Shown here in pieces: positions 1 to 5,377 of a stretch of 5,377 nt of DNA. The notes under the pieces are model-generated. The model searched no databases. It had not been told where the DNA came from and worked only from the letters and a program-made list of their open reading frames with translations. Both the position numbers and the translations under genes were made by a program. How positions within the stretch are numbered: the first letter of the stretch is position 1; each line of letters begins with the position of its first letter. The stretch comes from Gemmatimonadota bacterium. Lineage in GTDB: Bacteria; Gemmatimonadota; Gemmatimonadetes; Longimicrobiales; Gaopeijiaceae. The stretch spans positions 1 through 5,377 of the forward strand of contig JAHHMJ010000691.1 in the NCBI GenBank assembly GCA_018678395.1, read 5' to 3'.

Positions 1-675
1 GCGACGGGGTGACTCGTCCTGGTCCACGACGGTGTCTCCCCGGCGGCCCTTGATGGTGACGGGGACGATCTCGGCGTCGAACTTGCCGGCGTCCATCGCC
101 GCGACCGCCTTCTGGTGCGACCGGAGCGAGAAGCCGTCGGCGTCGGCGCGGCTGACCCCGGCCTTGTCGGCCGTGTATTCGGCGTGCCCACCCATGTGGC
201 ACTGTCCGAACGAGCACCAGAGCCCGTCGTGGACCAGACCGTCGACCAGCGTCTGGTTGCCGAACTTGACCCCTCCGCGCATGCCGCGGAGGAAGTGGGG
301 CACCGACGACATCGACTCCATACCGCCGGCGACCGCGACCTGCAGATCACCCGCCTTGATCGCCTGCGCGGCCAGCATGACGGCCTTGAGGCCGGAGCCG
401 CACACCTTGTTCACCGTGAGCGCGGGCACCGCGCCCGGGACTCCTGCGCCGATCGCCGCCTGCCGGGCGGGAGCCTGTCCCGCACCGCCCTGTACGACGT
501 GACCCATGATCACCTCGTCGAGGATCGCCGGATCGATGCCGGCGCGCTCGACCGCGGCTCGGATCGCAACCGACCCGAGCTGAGTCGCGGGGACCTTCGA
601 CAGCCCCCCGAGGAAGCGGCCGATCGGGGTCCGGACAGCGGAGACTAGAACCGGAGTGCGGGAAGCGTCAGGCAT
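1..675 (-). CDS. Acetyl-CoA C-acetyltransferase (thiolase), N-terminal part, cut by the window edge
   Basis: Thiolases condense two acetyl-CoA to acetoacetyl-CoA or run the reverse thiolysis; they are cytosolic enzymes of acetyl-CoA, polyhydroxybutyrate or fatty-acid metabolism. The visible 225 residues show the N-terminal fold in order: AVRTPIGRFLGGL (13-25), the nucleophile motif VNKVCGSGLKA with Cys92, AGGMESMS (116-123), and CHMGGHAEY (159-167) with the His160 that contacts CoA in biosynthetic thiolases, then VDQDESPR near the edge. A full enzyme has about 390-400 residues, so the C-terminal catalytic His and second Cys lie outside the window. The ATG at 673-675 is the only reasonable start: an in-frame TGA sits at 718-720 with no start codon between. 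No Shine-Dalgarno precedes it. It lies 105 nt beyond the MBL gene, past a probable terminator, so it probably forms its own unit. The class is secure; biosynthetic versus degradative use is not. Confidence 0.93.
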   Translation of the reverse strand, partial: MPDASRTPVLVSAVRTPIGRFLGGLSKVPATQLGSVAIRAAVERAGIDPAILDEVIMGHVVQGGAGQAPARQAAIGAGVPGAVPALTVNKVCGSGLKAVMLAAQAIKAGDLQVAVAGGMESMSSVPHFLRGMRGGVKFGNQTLVDGLVHDGLWCSFGQCHMGGHAEYTADKAGVSRADADGFSLRSHQKAVAAMDAGKFDAEIVPVTIKGRRGDTVVDQDESPRR

Positions 676-735
676 GTGCGCGCGGGCGTGAGGGGCGATG
701 GAGACGAACGGCTCACTTCAGCGTTGAAAGATAGG
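676..735 (-). promoter_or_regulatory. Candidate promoter/leader region of the thiolase gene
   Basis: This stretch separates the probable terminator from the thiolase ATG. The only A+T-rich patch is at about 715-740; on the minus strand TATCTT (733-728) resembles a -10 hexamer. I find no good -35 at the usual spacing. The leader next to the start codon is C-rich with no Shine-Dalgarno. No Rex-type palindrome is present. Assignment as a promoter rests on position and base composition only. Confidence 0.25.
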
Positions 736-758
736 AAAAACAGGTCCGAGACGGCACC
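736..758 (-). terminator. Probable Rho-independent terminator after the MBL gene
   Basis: On the minus strand the sequence GGTGCCGTCTCGGACC (758-743) can fold into a six-pair GC-rich stem with one bulged G and a TCT loop. It is followed after TG by five T residues (740-736). It lies 22 nt after the MBL stop codon and before the thiolase start, where an operon end would be expected. The stem is short and imperfect, so the call is moderate. Confidence 0.45.
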
Positions 759-780
759 CATGTCCGCCGCCTTGGGAGAG

Positions 781-1662
781 CTACGGAGCGCGGAGCGCGG
801 GACGGTCCACATCCGGGTCCAGACGGCCCCACGGCACGTCCGGATCGTGCTCGAAGATCAGCAGCCAATCGTCGTGGAACGCGCGCTCCCAGAGGGACCG
901 TTTCGACTCCAGCGTTACCAGCGGTTCCAGATCGTACCCCATGATCCACGCGAGCGGCAGGTGCGCCGTGGTGGGACAGACGTCGGCCAGGAAGCAGGCC
1001 GTCTCACCCGCGCTCTCGATGAGCACGGATTGATGGAAGGGGGTGTGGCCGGGAGTCGGGACGACCCGGACTCCCTCGGTGACGACGGCTTCGCCCTCGA
1101 CGAAGCGCCAGAGCCCCGCCTTCTCGATCGGCTCGTAGTTGGCCGGCAGGTAGCTCGCCCGGACCCGCTCGTTCGCCCGGTGGGCGAAGCGGTATTCTCC
1201 GTCCTGGACGACGTACTCCGCCTGCGGGAACGAGGGCACGACGTCCCCCACGGAACGGAGCCGGGTGTTGCCGCCGGCGTGGTCGAAATGCAGGTGGGTC
1301 GAGACCACGATGTCCACGTCGCCCGGCGAGAACCCGGCGTCTCGGATCGCGTCTTCGAGGCGGGTCGGATCGCCGGCGTTGTCGACACCGTAGATGTGGC
1401 GGAACTTCTCGCCTTCCTTGTTCCCGATCCCGGTATCGACCAGCACGAGTGCCTCGGGCGCCTCGATCAGGAGGCACCGCAGCGCAAGCGGGATACGGTT
1501 GCGCTCATCGGGCTCCGCCTTGCGAGACCACAGCGGGCGGGGCACCACGCCGAACATCGCTCCGCCGTCCAGCCACTGCAGGCCCGCTTCCAGCGCGTGA
1601 ATGCGAATGCCGCCCACATCGGTGGAGCGAGAGAGAGGCAGGGCGTCGAGCGAGCGAATCAT
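781..1662 (-). CDS. MBL-fold metallo-hydrolase
   Basis: A 293-residue metallo-beta-lactamase-fold enzyme, probably a cytosolic hydrolase using a one- or two-metal centre. The ligand set is complete: HLHFDH (His123, His125, Asp127, His128), His206 in TPGHTPFH, Asp227 in FLADVCPT, and His272 in FEHDPDVPWG. VLVDTGIGN (73-81) is the usual strand before the metal site. There is no signal peptide or membrane segment. The overall layout is like the lactonase/quorum-quenching branch and many uncharacterised MBL hydrolases; the substrate cannot be read from sequence. The ATG start overlaps the exonuclease stop as ATGA, and a strong GGAGG lies 7 nt upstream, so it is almost certainly co-translated with the exonuclease. 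It appears to be the last gene of a rex-led operon, which suggests a metabolic or detoxification role linked to redox state (inference). Confidence 0.9.
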   Translation of the reverse strand: MIRSLDALPLSRSTDVGGIRIHALEAGLQWLDGGAMFGVVPRPLWSRKAEPDERNRIPLALRCLLIEAPEALVLVDTGIGNKEGEKFRHIYGVDNAGDPTRLEDAIRDAGFSPGDVDIVVSTHLHFDHAGGNTRLRSVGDVVPSFPQAEYVVQDGEYRFAHRANERVRASYLPANYEPIEKAGLWRFVEGEAVVTEGVRVVPTPGHTPFHQSVLIESAGETACFLADVCPTTAHLPLAWIMGYDLEPLVTLESKRSLWERAFHDDWLLIFEHDPDVPWGRLDPDVDRPALRAP

Positions 1663-2558
1663 GCGTCGTCCTCCGGAACGGAGTCGTGGGGTTGGTGTGG
1701 TTCTGCGGCGGCCGGCGATCCCGCGTCATCCTCCCAGAGCGACCTCTGGGGAGAGCGACGGCCGCGGCGGCGATGTCGTCGCCGAACGGTGGACCGCAGC
1801 GTCTCGAGGTCGTGGACGCCCTGTCGGCCCGCCTCATCGAGCATCCGGATCAGGATGCGCGCGGTCGCCAGGGCGTCGCCGTGAGCGCGATGCCGCGCAT
1901 GGATCCGGATCCCGTAGTGCTGCGCGAGTGCGTCGAGGTTGCGACGCCGCAATCGGGGCAGCAGTCCGCGGGCCAGGCGAACCGTACACAGGGTCGGTCC
2001 CGTCCGGGCCTCGCCCAGAGCCTCCTGCAATTCGTGCACGACGAAGGCGTGATCGAACCCGACGTTGTGGGCGACGAACACGCGCCCGTCCAACCGACCC
2101 GCCACCTCGGGAGCCACGTGCTCGAAGTAGGGCGCCGACCCGACCATCCCACCGGTGATCCCGGTGAGACGCTGCACCATGGGCGGGATCGTGCGCCCCG
2201 GATTGACCAGCGACTGGTACTCGTCGACCACCGCCCCGTCGCGGACCTCGACGACCGCGATTTCGGTGATGCGATCGCCCCCGCGCGGCCGCCCGCCCGT
2301 CGTTTCGACGTCGACGACGGCGAAGGACAACTCGGACAACGGGCGGCCGGGCGGGGGCCCCTTGAGCGACCAGGTCCCCCCGGCGTCGACCTCGAAGCGG
2401 GGATCGGAGCCGATCAGGGTGAAGATCGCCGCCGACGCGGCCCCGGGATGGCCTTCGAGCCGCAGGATGTCGCGTGCCAACGCCAGGGTGTGCGTCGGCC
2501 CGGCCTCGAGCCGCGCGGCGACGCGTTGGACCAGGGACCGCCGCGAGGCACCGCTCAC
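1659..2558 (-). CDS. DnaQ-like (DEDDh) 3'-5' exonuclease with N-terminal winged-helix-like region
   Basis: A 299-residue protein of the DnaQ/epsilon exonuclease superfamily, expected to remove nucleotides from 3' ends of DNA or RNA with two metal ions. All five catalytic positions are visible: Asp83 and Glu85 in VDVETTG, Asp169 in AHNVGFDHAF, and His223 and Asp228 in HRAHGDALAT. Residues 1-66, before the nuclease domain, look like a small winged helix: helices, then a beta hairpin ending in DAGGTWSLK, similar to HARE-HTH regions fused to other nucleases. Residues 259-272 are very Arg-rich and the last 25 are acidic and Pro/Ala-rich, probably disordered. It starts with GTG, backed by GGAG 9 nt upstream, 22 nt after rex. 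Its stop overlaps the MBL start. Polymerase proofreading is one possibility, but the stand-alone architecture and lack of polymerase neighbours leave the substrate open. Confidence 0.9.
   Translation of the reverse strand: MSGASRRSLVQRVAARLEAGPTHTLALARDILRLEGHPGAASAAIFTLIGSDPRFEVDAGGTWSLKGPPPGRPLSELSFAVVDVETTGGRPRGGDRITEIAVVEVRDGAVVDEYQSLVNPGRTIPPMVQRLTGITGGMVGSAPYFEHVAPEVAGRLDGRVFVAHNVGFDHAFVVHELQEALGEARTGPTLCTVRLARGLLPRLRRRNLDALAQHYGIRIHARHRAHGDALATARILIRMLDEAGRQGVHDLETLRSTVRRRHRRRGRRSPQRSLWEDDAGSPAAAEPHQPHDSVPEDDA
1670..1674 (-). promoter_or_regulatory. Ribosome binding site of the MBL gene
   Basis: GGAGG on the minus strand, 7 nt before the ATG at 1662 and inside the last codons of the exonuclease gene. 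It supports this start and, with the ATGA overlap, translational coupling. Confidence 0.75.
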
Positions 2559-2567
2559 GCCGATACG

Positions 2568-2571
2568 CTCC
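2568..2571 (-). promoter_or_regulatory. Ribosome binding site of the exonuclease gene
   Basis: GGAG on the minus strand within the 22-nt rex-exonuclease spacer, 9 nt before the GTG codon at 2558. It decides the start in favour of this GTG. Confidence 0.65.
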
Positions 2572-2580
2572 GGCCGCCCG

Positions 2581-3234
2581 TCAGTCCGCCGTGTCGCCGA
2601 CGTCGGCAGGGATCCGGTTCGTGAGGTCGAACGAGAGCGCCTCGAGCTCCATCACCATGTTGACGTCGTGTACGAACACGCCATCCTCCGTGCGCAGCTG
2701 CGTCGGCGCGAAGTTCAGGATCCCGCGCACGCCGGACGCCACCGCACGATCCACGATCGCCTGCGCCTCCGTGGCCGGGACGGTCACGATCAGAACCTCG
2801 ACCCCCTCGCGCTCGAGCGCGGCCTCCAGGCTCGCCACATCCTCGACTGCGAGCGTGCCCCAACGTTCCCCGATCTTCGCCGGATCGACGTCGAGGACCG
2901 CGACGATGTGGAAGCCCCGCCGCCGGAAGTCCGCATACTCGAAGAGCGCCGAGCCGATGCGGCCCGCACCCACGAGGGCCACACGCCAGTCCCGGCCCAG
3001 ACCCAGGATCTCCCGGACCCGATCGGCCAGCTCCGCAACCTGATACCCGTGGCCGCGCTTGCCGAACGAGCCGAAGAGCGACAGGTCCTTCCGCACCTGC
3101 GCTGCAGTCGTGCCCGCGGCCGCGGCCAACTGGACACTGCTGACCGTGCCCCCACCGTCGCGGGCCATCGCCTCGAGGATGCGGAGGTAGTGCGAGAGGC
3201 GACGGATCGTGGAGTCGGAGACCTTGGCGGGCAC
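2581..3234 (-). CDS. rex: Redox-sensing transcriptional repressor Rex
   Basis: Rex is a homodimeric cytosolic repressor that binds its operator when NADH is low and leaves it when NADH/NAD+ rises, controlling fermentation, respiration and central metabolism genes. The 217 residues match the normal length. The N-terminal winged helix carries STIRRLSHYLRIL (8-20) and the recognition segment AAQVRKDLSLFGSFGKRGHGY (about 44-64). The Rossmann domain has GAGRIG (89-94) and VLDVDP (113-118), then LNFAP (173-177) and the HDVNM segment (Asp190) ahead of the C-terminal dimerisation helix. The GTG at 3234 is chosen because an in-frame TGA at 3285-3283 blocks longer versions and no start codon follows within the first conserved helix. 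There is no Shine-Dalgarno. A perfect Rex operator lies 36 nt upstream, indicating autoregulation. The exonuclease follows 22 nt downstream. Confidence 0.97.
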   Translation of the reverse strand: MPAKVSDSTIRRLSHYLRILEAMARDGGGTVSSVQLAAAAGTTAAQVRKDLSLFGSFGKRGHGYQVAELADRVREILGLGRDWRVALVGAGRIGSALFEYADFRRRGFHIVAVLDVDPAKIGERWGTLAVEDVASLEAALEREGVEVLIVTVPATEAQAIVDRAVASGVRGILNFAPTQLRTEDGVFVHDVNMVMELEALSFDLTNRIPADVGDTAD

Positions 3235-3254
3235 GGAACGAACGAGCGAGCGAG
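3235..3254. repeat. Short degenerate tetranucleotide repeat before rex
   Basis: The plus strand reads GGAACGAACGAGCGAGCGAG, that is GAAC twice and then GAGC repeats. It directly abuts the rex start codon and fills the place where a ribosome binding site would be. It may be chance or slippage; no function is claimed. Confidence 0.5.
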
Positions 3255-3270
3255 GGAGACGTGGAGACGC

Positions 3271-3288
3271 TTGTGAAATAGTTCACAA
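3271..3288 (-). promoter_or_regulatory. Rex operator (ROP box), perfect palindrome
   Basis: The plus strand reads TTGTGAA-ATAG-TTCACAA, an exact match to the known Rex consensus TTGTGAAnnnnTTCACAA, with both 7-bp arms perfect. It sits 36 nt upstream of the rex GTG and begins 2 nt after the rsmA stop codon. This position fits an autoregulatory operator overlapping the rex promoter. A -10-like TATTTC (3280-3275, minus strand) falls inside the box, but I see no convincing -35. By position, Rex bound here would repress rex and probably the exonuclease and MBL genes downstream. Confidence 0.93.
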
Positions 3289-3290
3289 TG

Positions 3291-4100
3291 CTAGCGGATC
3301 GCCCGCGCCAGAGCCACAAGCTCGCCCGGGGCGAGCGTCTCGGGGCGGCGCCTGAGATCGAGGTCGAGGTCCGCGGCGATCCGTTCGACGCGGCTCCGCT
3401 CGACACGGAGGTCCGGGTGGTCCCGCAGGGATTTGCCCAGCTGCTTGCGCCGCCACTGGAAGAGGGCGCGGGTGAGCACCCGCAGCTCACGCTCGTCGTC
3501 GACGCTCGACCGCGGGGGTGCGTGGGGCACCACCTCGACCACCACCGACTCGACCGCCGGAACCGGTCGAAACGCACGCCGGGACACGCCGAAGAGGAGC
3601 CGGGCGTCGGCCACGCTCTGCACGCCCACGGCGAGGGCTCCGTAGGCGCCGGTCGCCGGGGCCGCGACGATCCGTTCGCCTACCTCGCGCTGGACCATCA
3701 GAACGATGCGGGCGGGACGGGGGCGGGCGAGGAGGTGGAAGAGAATCGGCGTCGTGATGTTGTACGGGATGTTCCCGACCACCAGCAGACGCTCCGGGGC
3801 GTCGGTGATCTCGGTGAGGGGGATGCTCAGGATGTCGCGATGGATCACCCGTACGTCGGGTCGATCGTGGAAGTGGACGGCCCAGTGGTCCGCGAGCGCA
3901 TCGTCCAGTTCGACCACCACGAGGCGTCGGGGAACCCCGTCGAGATGCCGGGTGAGGGCGCCGCGGCCGGGTCCGATCTCCAACACCTCGTCGTCCGGCC
4001 CGGCGTCGAGCGCCTTCACGATCCGGCGCTGCAGATTGCCGTCGACGAGGAAGTTCTGGCCCAGCGACTTCCGCGCTCGGACCCGTGGGGCCTCGGTCAC
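3291..4100 (-). CDS. rsmA: 16S rRNA (adenine1518-N6/adenine1519-N6)-dimethyltransferase
   Basis: RsmA (KsgA) uses S-adenosylmethionine to dimethylate two adjacent adenosines in helix 45 of 16S rRNA, a late quality-control step of small-subunit assembly. The 269 residues are normal for the family. Visible motifs are KSLGQNFL (11-18), SAM-binding motif I EIGPGRGALT (41-50), the acidic SAM-ribose contact Glu65 in VVVELDD, catalytic motif IV NIPYNI (110-115), MVQREVGERI (135-144) and FRPVPAVES (177-185). The frame stays open further upstream to 4325, but residues before 4100 are Arg-rich shadow of the phosphatase gene. The GTG at 4100 gives the correct family N-terminus just before KSLGQNFL and overlaps the phosphatase stop by GTGA, so translation is probably coupled. 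Only a weak G-rich tract precedes it. The gene ends 2 nt before the Rex operator. Confidence 0.96.
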   Translation of the reverse strand: MTEAPRVRARKSLGQNFLVDGNLQRRIVKALDAGPDDEVLEIGPGRGALTRHLDGVPRRLVVVELDDALADHWAVHFHDRPDVRVIHRDILSIPLTEITDAPERLLVVGNIPYNITTPILFHLLARPRPARIVLMVQREVGERIVAAPATGAYGALAVGVQSVADARLLFGVSRRAFRPVPAVESVVVEVVPHAPPRSSVDDERELRVLTRALFQWRRKQLGKSLRDHPDLRVERSRVERIAADLDLDLRRRPETLAPGELVALARAIR

Positions 4101-5377
4101 CCCGCCCCGGCGAGGACCAGCGCGGTCCGGTCGTCCGGTGGAATGTCGCTCGGCGCCTCTGCGACCAGCTCGAAGAGCGCATCGACGATGGCCTGGGGGG
4201 AGCGCCCGAGCCGCCCCACCACCGTCTCGACGACGCGTCGCTCGCCCTGGGGACACGCATCGGTGACCAGTGCGTCCGACAGCCCGTCGGTGAAGAGGAA
4301 GACGACATCGTCCTCCGGGCACCACGGCCGCTCGTTCTCACCGAAATCGCCCGGCGCGATCCCGATCGGGGGATCGGTCGCCGCCAACCGATGCGCGCAA
4401 CCGTCGGCTCCGACCACGAAGGCGTGGGGGTGGCCGGCGTTGCTCCAGGTCAGAGTGCCGGCCCGCGGATCCAGCACGGCGTAGAAGAGCGAGAGGTACA
4501 TCTCCGTCGACTCCAGCTCGTCCCTGAGCGCTTCGTCGACGTGATCGAGAACCTTCGCCGGCATGGCGAACTCGGACGCGTAGATCGAGGCCGCGCTCAT
4601 CGCGAGAGCCATGATCAGCGCCGCGGGGAACCCGTGGCTCGACACGTCCCCGATCATCACACCGACGCGGTCGTCGGCGAGGTGGAAGAGCTGATAGAAA
4701 TCGCCCCCCACTCGCTCGGCCGGCTCGACCCGCGCCGCCGCCCGTACGCCCTCGAAGCGTTCCACCGCCGGCAGCAACTTCATCTGGAGGTTGTGGGCGA
4801 GCTCCATCTCCCGCTCGAGCCGCTCCCGCTCGAGGCTCTGGCGAATGAGTCGGTTGTTCTCGAGCGCGGCGCCGACCTGGGTGGCGATCGCCGACAGCAG
4901 CTTCTGGTCGGACGCCGTGAAGCGGCCGGCGTAGCTGCGCCCGATCAGGTTGATCACGCCGACCGTCCGAGCCTCTCCCTCGGGCGGCGAGTACCGGATG
5001 GGCACGCTGAGGAACGTCTCTCGCTCGTCCTCGCCGGCCGTGACGCCGCCGCCTCCGGTCGGCGCCTCCGGGAGTGCCATCATGGGCCGACCCTCGCGAA
5101 ATACCCGAGCGGTGACCGCCGGGGACTCCTCGGCGCGAAGGGGACCCTGGACTCCGTCGGTACCCACCGAAGCGACCAGGCGCAGGAGGCCGTCCGATGC
5201 CTCGTGGACCCAGAGCGAACCGCGCCGGGCGCCCATGACGTCGCAGACCTCGCTCAGGATCACCCGAGCCGCGTCGTCGAGGCGTAGAATCGAGCCCAGC
5301 GTCTCCGAAATCGAATAGAGGAGATTGATCTCCTCGTAGCGCTCGGAGAGCTCGAAGGTGAAGAAGCGGATCTCGTG
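4097..5377 (-). CDS. GAF domain-containing PP2C phosphatase (SpoIIE/RsbU type), 5' end cut by the window
   Basis: A serine/threonine phosphatase of the kind that dephosphorylates anti-sigma-factor antagonists in partner-switching pathways. The frame is open to the window edge (426 residues visible), so the true start and any further sensor domain lie outside; the GTG at 5263 is internal. In order: a helical linker ELSERYEEINLLYSISETLG (10-28), a GAF sensor domain (about 30-175), a coiled coil rich in Glu and Arg (about 173-203), and the PP2C domain (208 to near the end). Metal-site and signature residues are intact: VGGDFY (Asp226), IGDVSSHG (Asp244), WSNAGHPH, LFTDGLSDA (Asp364) and DDRT (415-418). 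It should therefore be active. No RsbW-like kinase or antagonist gene is in the window, so the partner is unknown. Its stop overlaps the rsmA start by 4 nt. Confidence 0.93.
   Translation of the reverse strand, partial: HEIRFFTFELSERYEEINLLYSISETLGSILRLDDAARVILSEVCDVMGARRGSLWVHEASDGLLRLVASVGTDGVQGPLRAEESPAVTARVFREGRPMMALPEAPTGGGGVTAGEDERETFLSVPIRYSPPEGEARTVGVINLIGRSYAGRFTASDQKLLSAIATQVGAALENNRLIRQSLERERLEREMELAHNLQMKLLPAVERFEGVRAAARVEPAERVGGDFYQLFHLADDRVGVMIGDVSSHGFPAALIMALAMSAASIYASEFAMPAKVLDHVDEALRDELESTEMYLSLFYAVLDPRAGTLTWSNAGHPHAFVVGADGCAHRLAATDPPIGIAPGDFGENERPWCPEDDVVFLFTDGLSDALVTDACPQGERRVVETVVGRLGRSPQAIVDALFELVAEAPSDIPPDDRTALVLAGAG

Noticed and set aside
717..728. TTCA-GCGT-TGAA inverted repeat upstream of the thiolase as an operator
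   Set aside because: Only 4-bp arms and no match to a known operator; likely chance.
676..1884. Long plus-strand open frame of 402 codons
   Set aside because: It lies antisense to the MBL and exonuclease genes, has Arg/Asp-rich composition with no recognisable motif, and is explained by GC-rich codon bias of the real genes.
2155..3276. Plus-strand open frame of 373 codons opposite rex
   Set aside because: Antisense to a fully convincing Rex protein and the exonuclease; no family features.
3271..3288. The operator palindrome as an intrinsic terminator of rsmA
   Set aside because: The 7-bp stem is AT-rich and has no T-run after it on the minus strand; the exact Rex consensus is the better explanation.
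2555..3577. Minus-strand frame of 340 codons spanning rex and the end of rsmA
   Set aside because: Out of frame with both real genes, Arg/Ser/Gly-rich, no motif; it also reads through the intergenic operator.
4101..4325. 75-codon N-terminal extension of rsmA
   Set aside because: The extra residues are Arg-rich shadow of the phosphatase C-terminus; the family N-terminus begins just before KSLGQNFL, at the GTG at 4100.
5261..5263. GTG at 5263 as the phosphatase start
   Set aside because: The frame remains open to the window edge, and residues upstream (ERYEEINLLYSISETLGSIL) belong to the usual linker and GAF beginning.
3288..5287. Overlapping plus-strand open frames of about 400 codons
   Set aside because: Antisense to rsmA and the PP2C phosphatase, whose catalytic motifs are intact; low-complexity Arg/Gly/Pro shadow sequence.

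Overview
This is a GC-rich, gene-dense bacterial segment in which every supported gene lies on the minus strand. In transcription order (high to low coordinate) it holds a 5'-truncated GAF-PP2C (SpoIIE/RsbU-type) phosphatase, rsmA (16S rRNA dimethyladenosine transferase), a perfect Rex operator, rex (NADH/NAD+-sensing repressor), a DnaQ-like DEDDh 3'-5' exonuclease with an N-terminal winged-helix-like region, an MBL-fold metallo-hydrolase, a probable intrinsic terminator, and the N-terminal 225 residues of an acetyl-CoA acetyltransferase (thiolase). The long plus-strand reading frames are antisense shadows caused by high GC.

The genes fall into three blocks. Block 1 is phosphatase-rsmA, joined by a 4-nt GTGA stop/start overlap. 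Block 2 is rex-exonuclease-MBL: 22 nt separate rex from the exonuclease, and a 4-nt ATGA overlap joins the exonuclease to the MBL gene. It is preceded by the palindrome TTGTGAA-ATAG-TTCACAA and followed by a hairpin plus T-run. Block 3 is the thiolase, starting 105 nt past the MBL stop and running off the window.

The clearest regulatory statement is that rex is very likely autoregulated through the operator 36 nt upstream of its GTG start. If the three genes are one transcript, the exonuclease and the MBL hydrolase also fall under NADH/NAD+ control. The operator begins 2 nt after the rsmA stop, so Rex could also affect read-through from the phosphatase-rsmA unit.

Taxonomy cannot be fixed from the sequence alone. 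High GC, a SpoIIE-type phosphatase, Rex and a biosynthetic-type thiolase would suit Gemmatimonadota or a related lineage; Myxococcota and other high-GC groups are not excluded. All individual genes belong to known families. I see no CRISPR array, mobile element, tRNA or rRNA, and no clearly undescribed system. The novelty, if any, lies in the Rex-controlled exonuclease/MBL arrangement.
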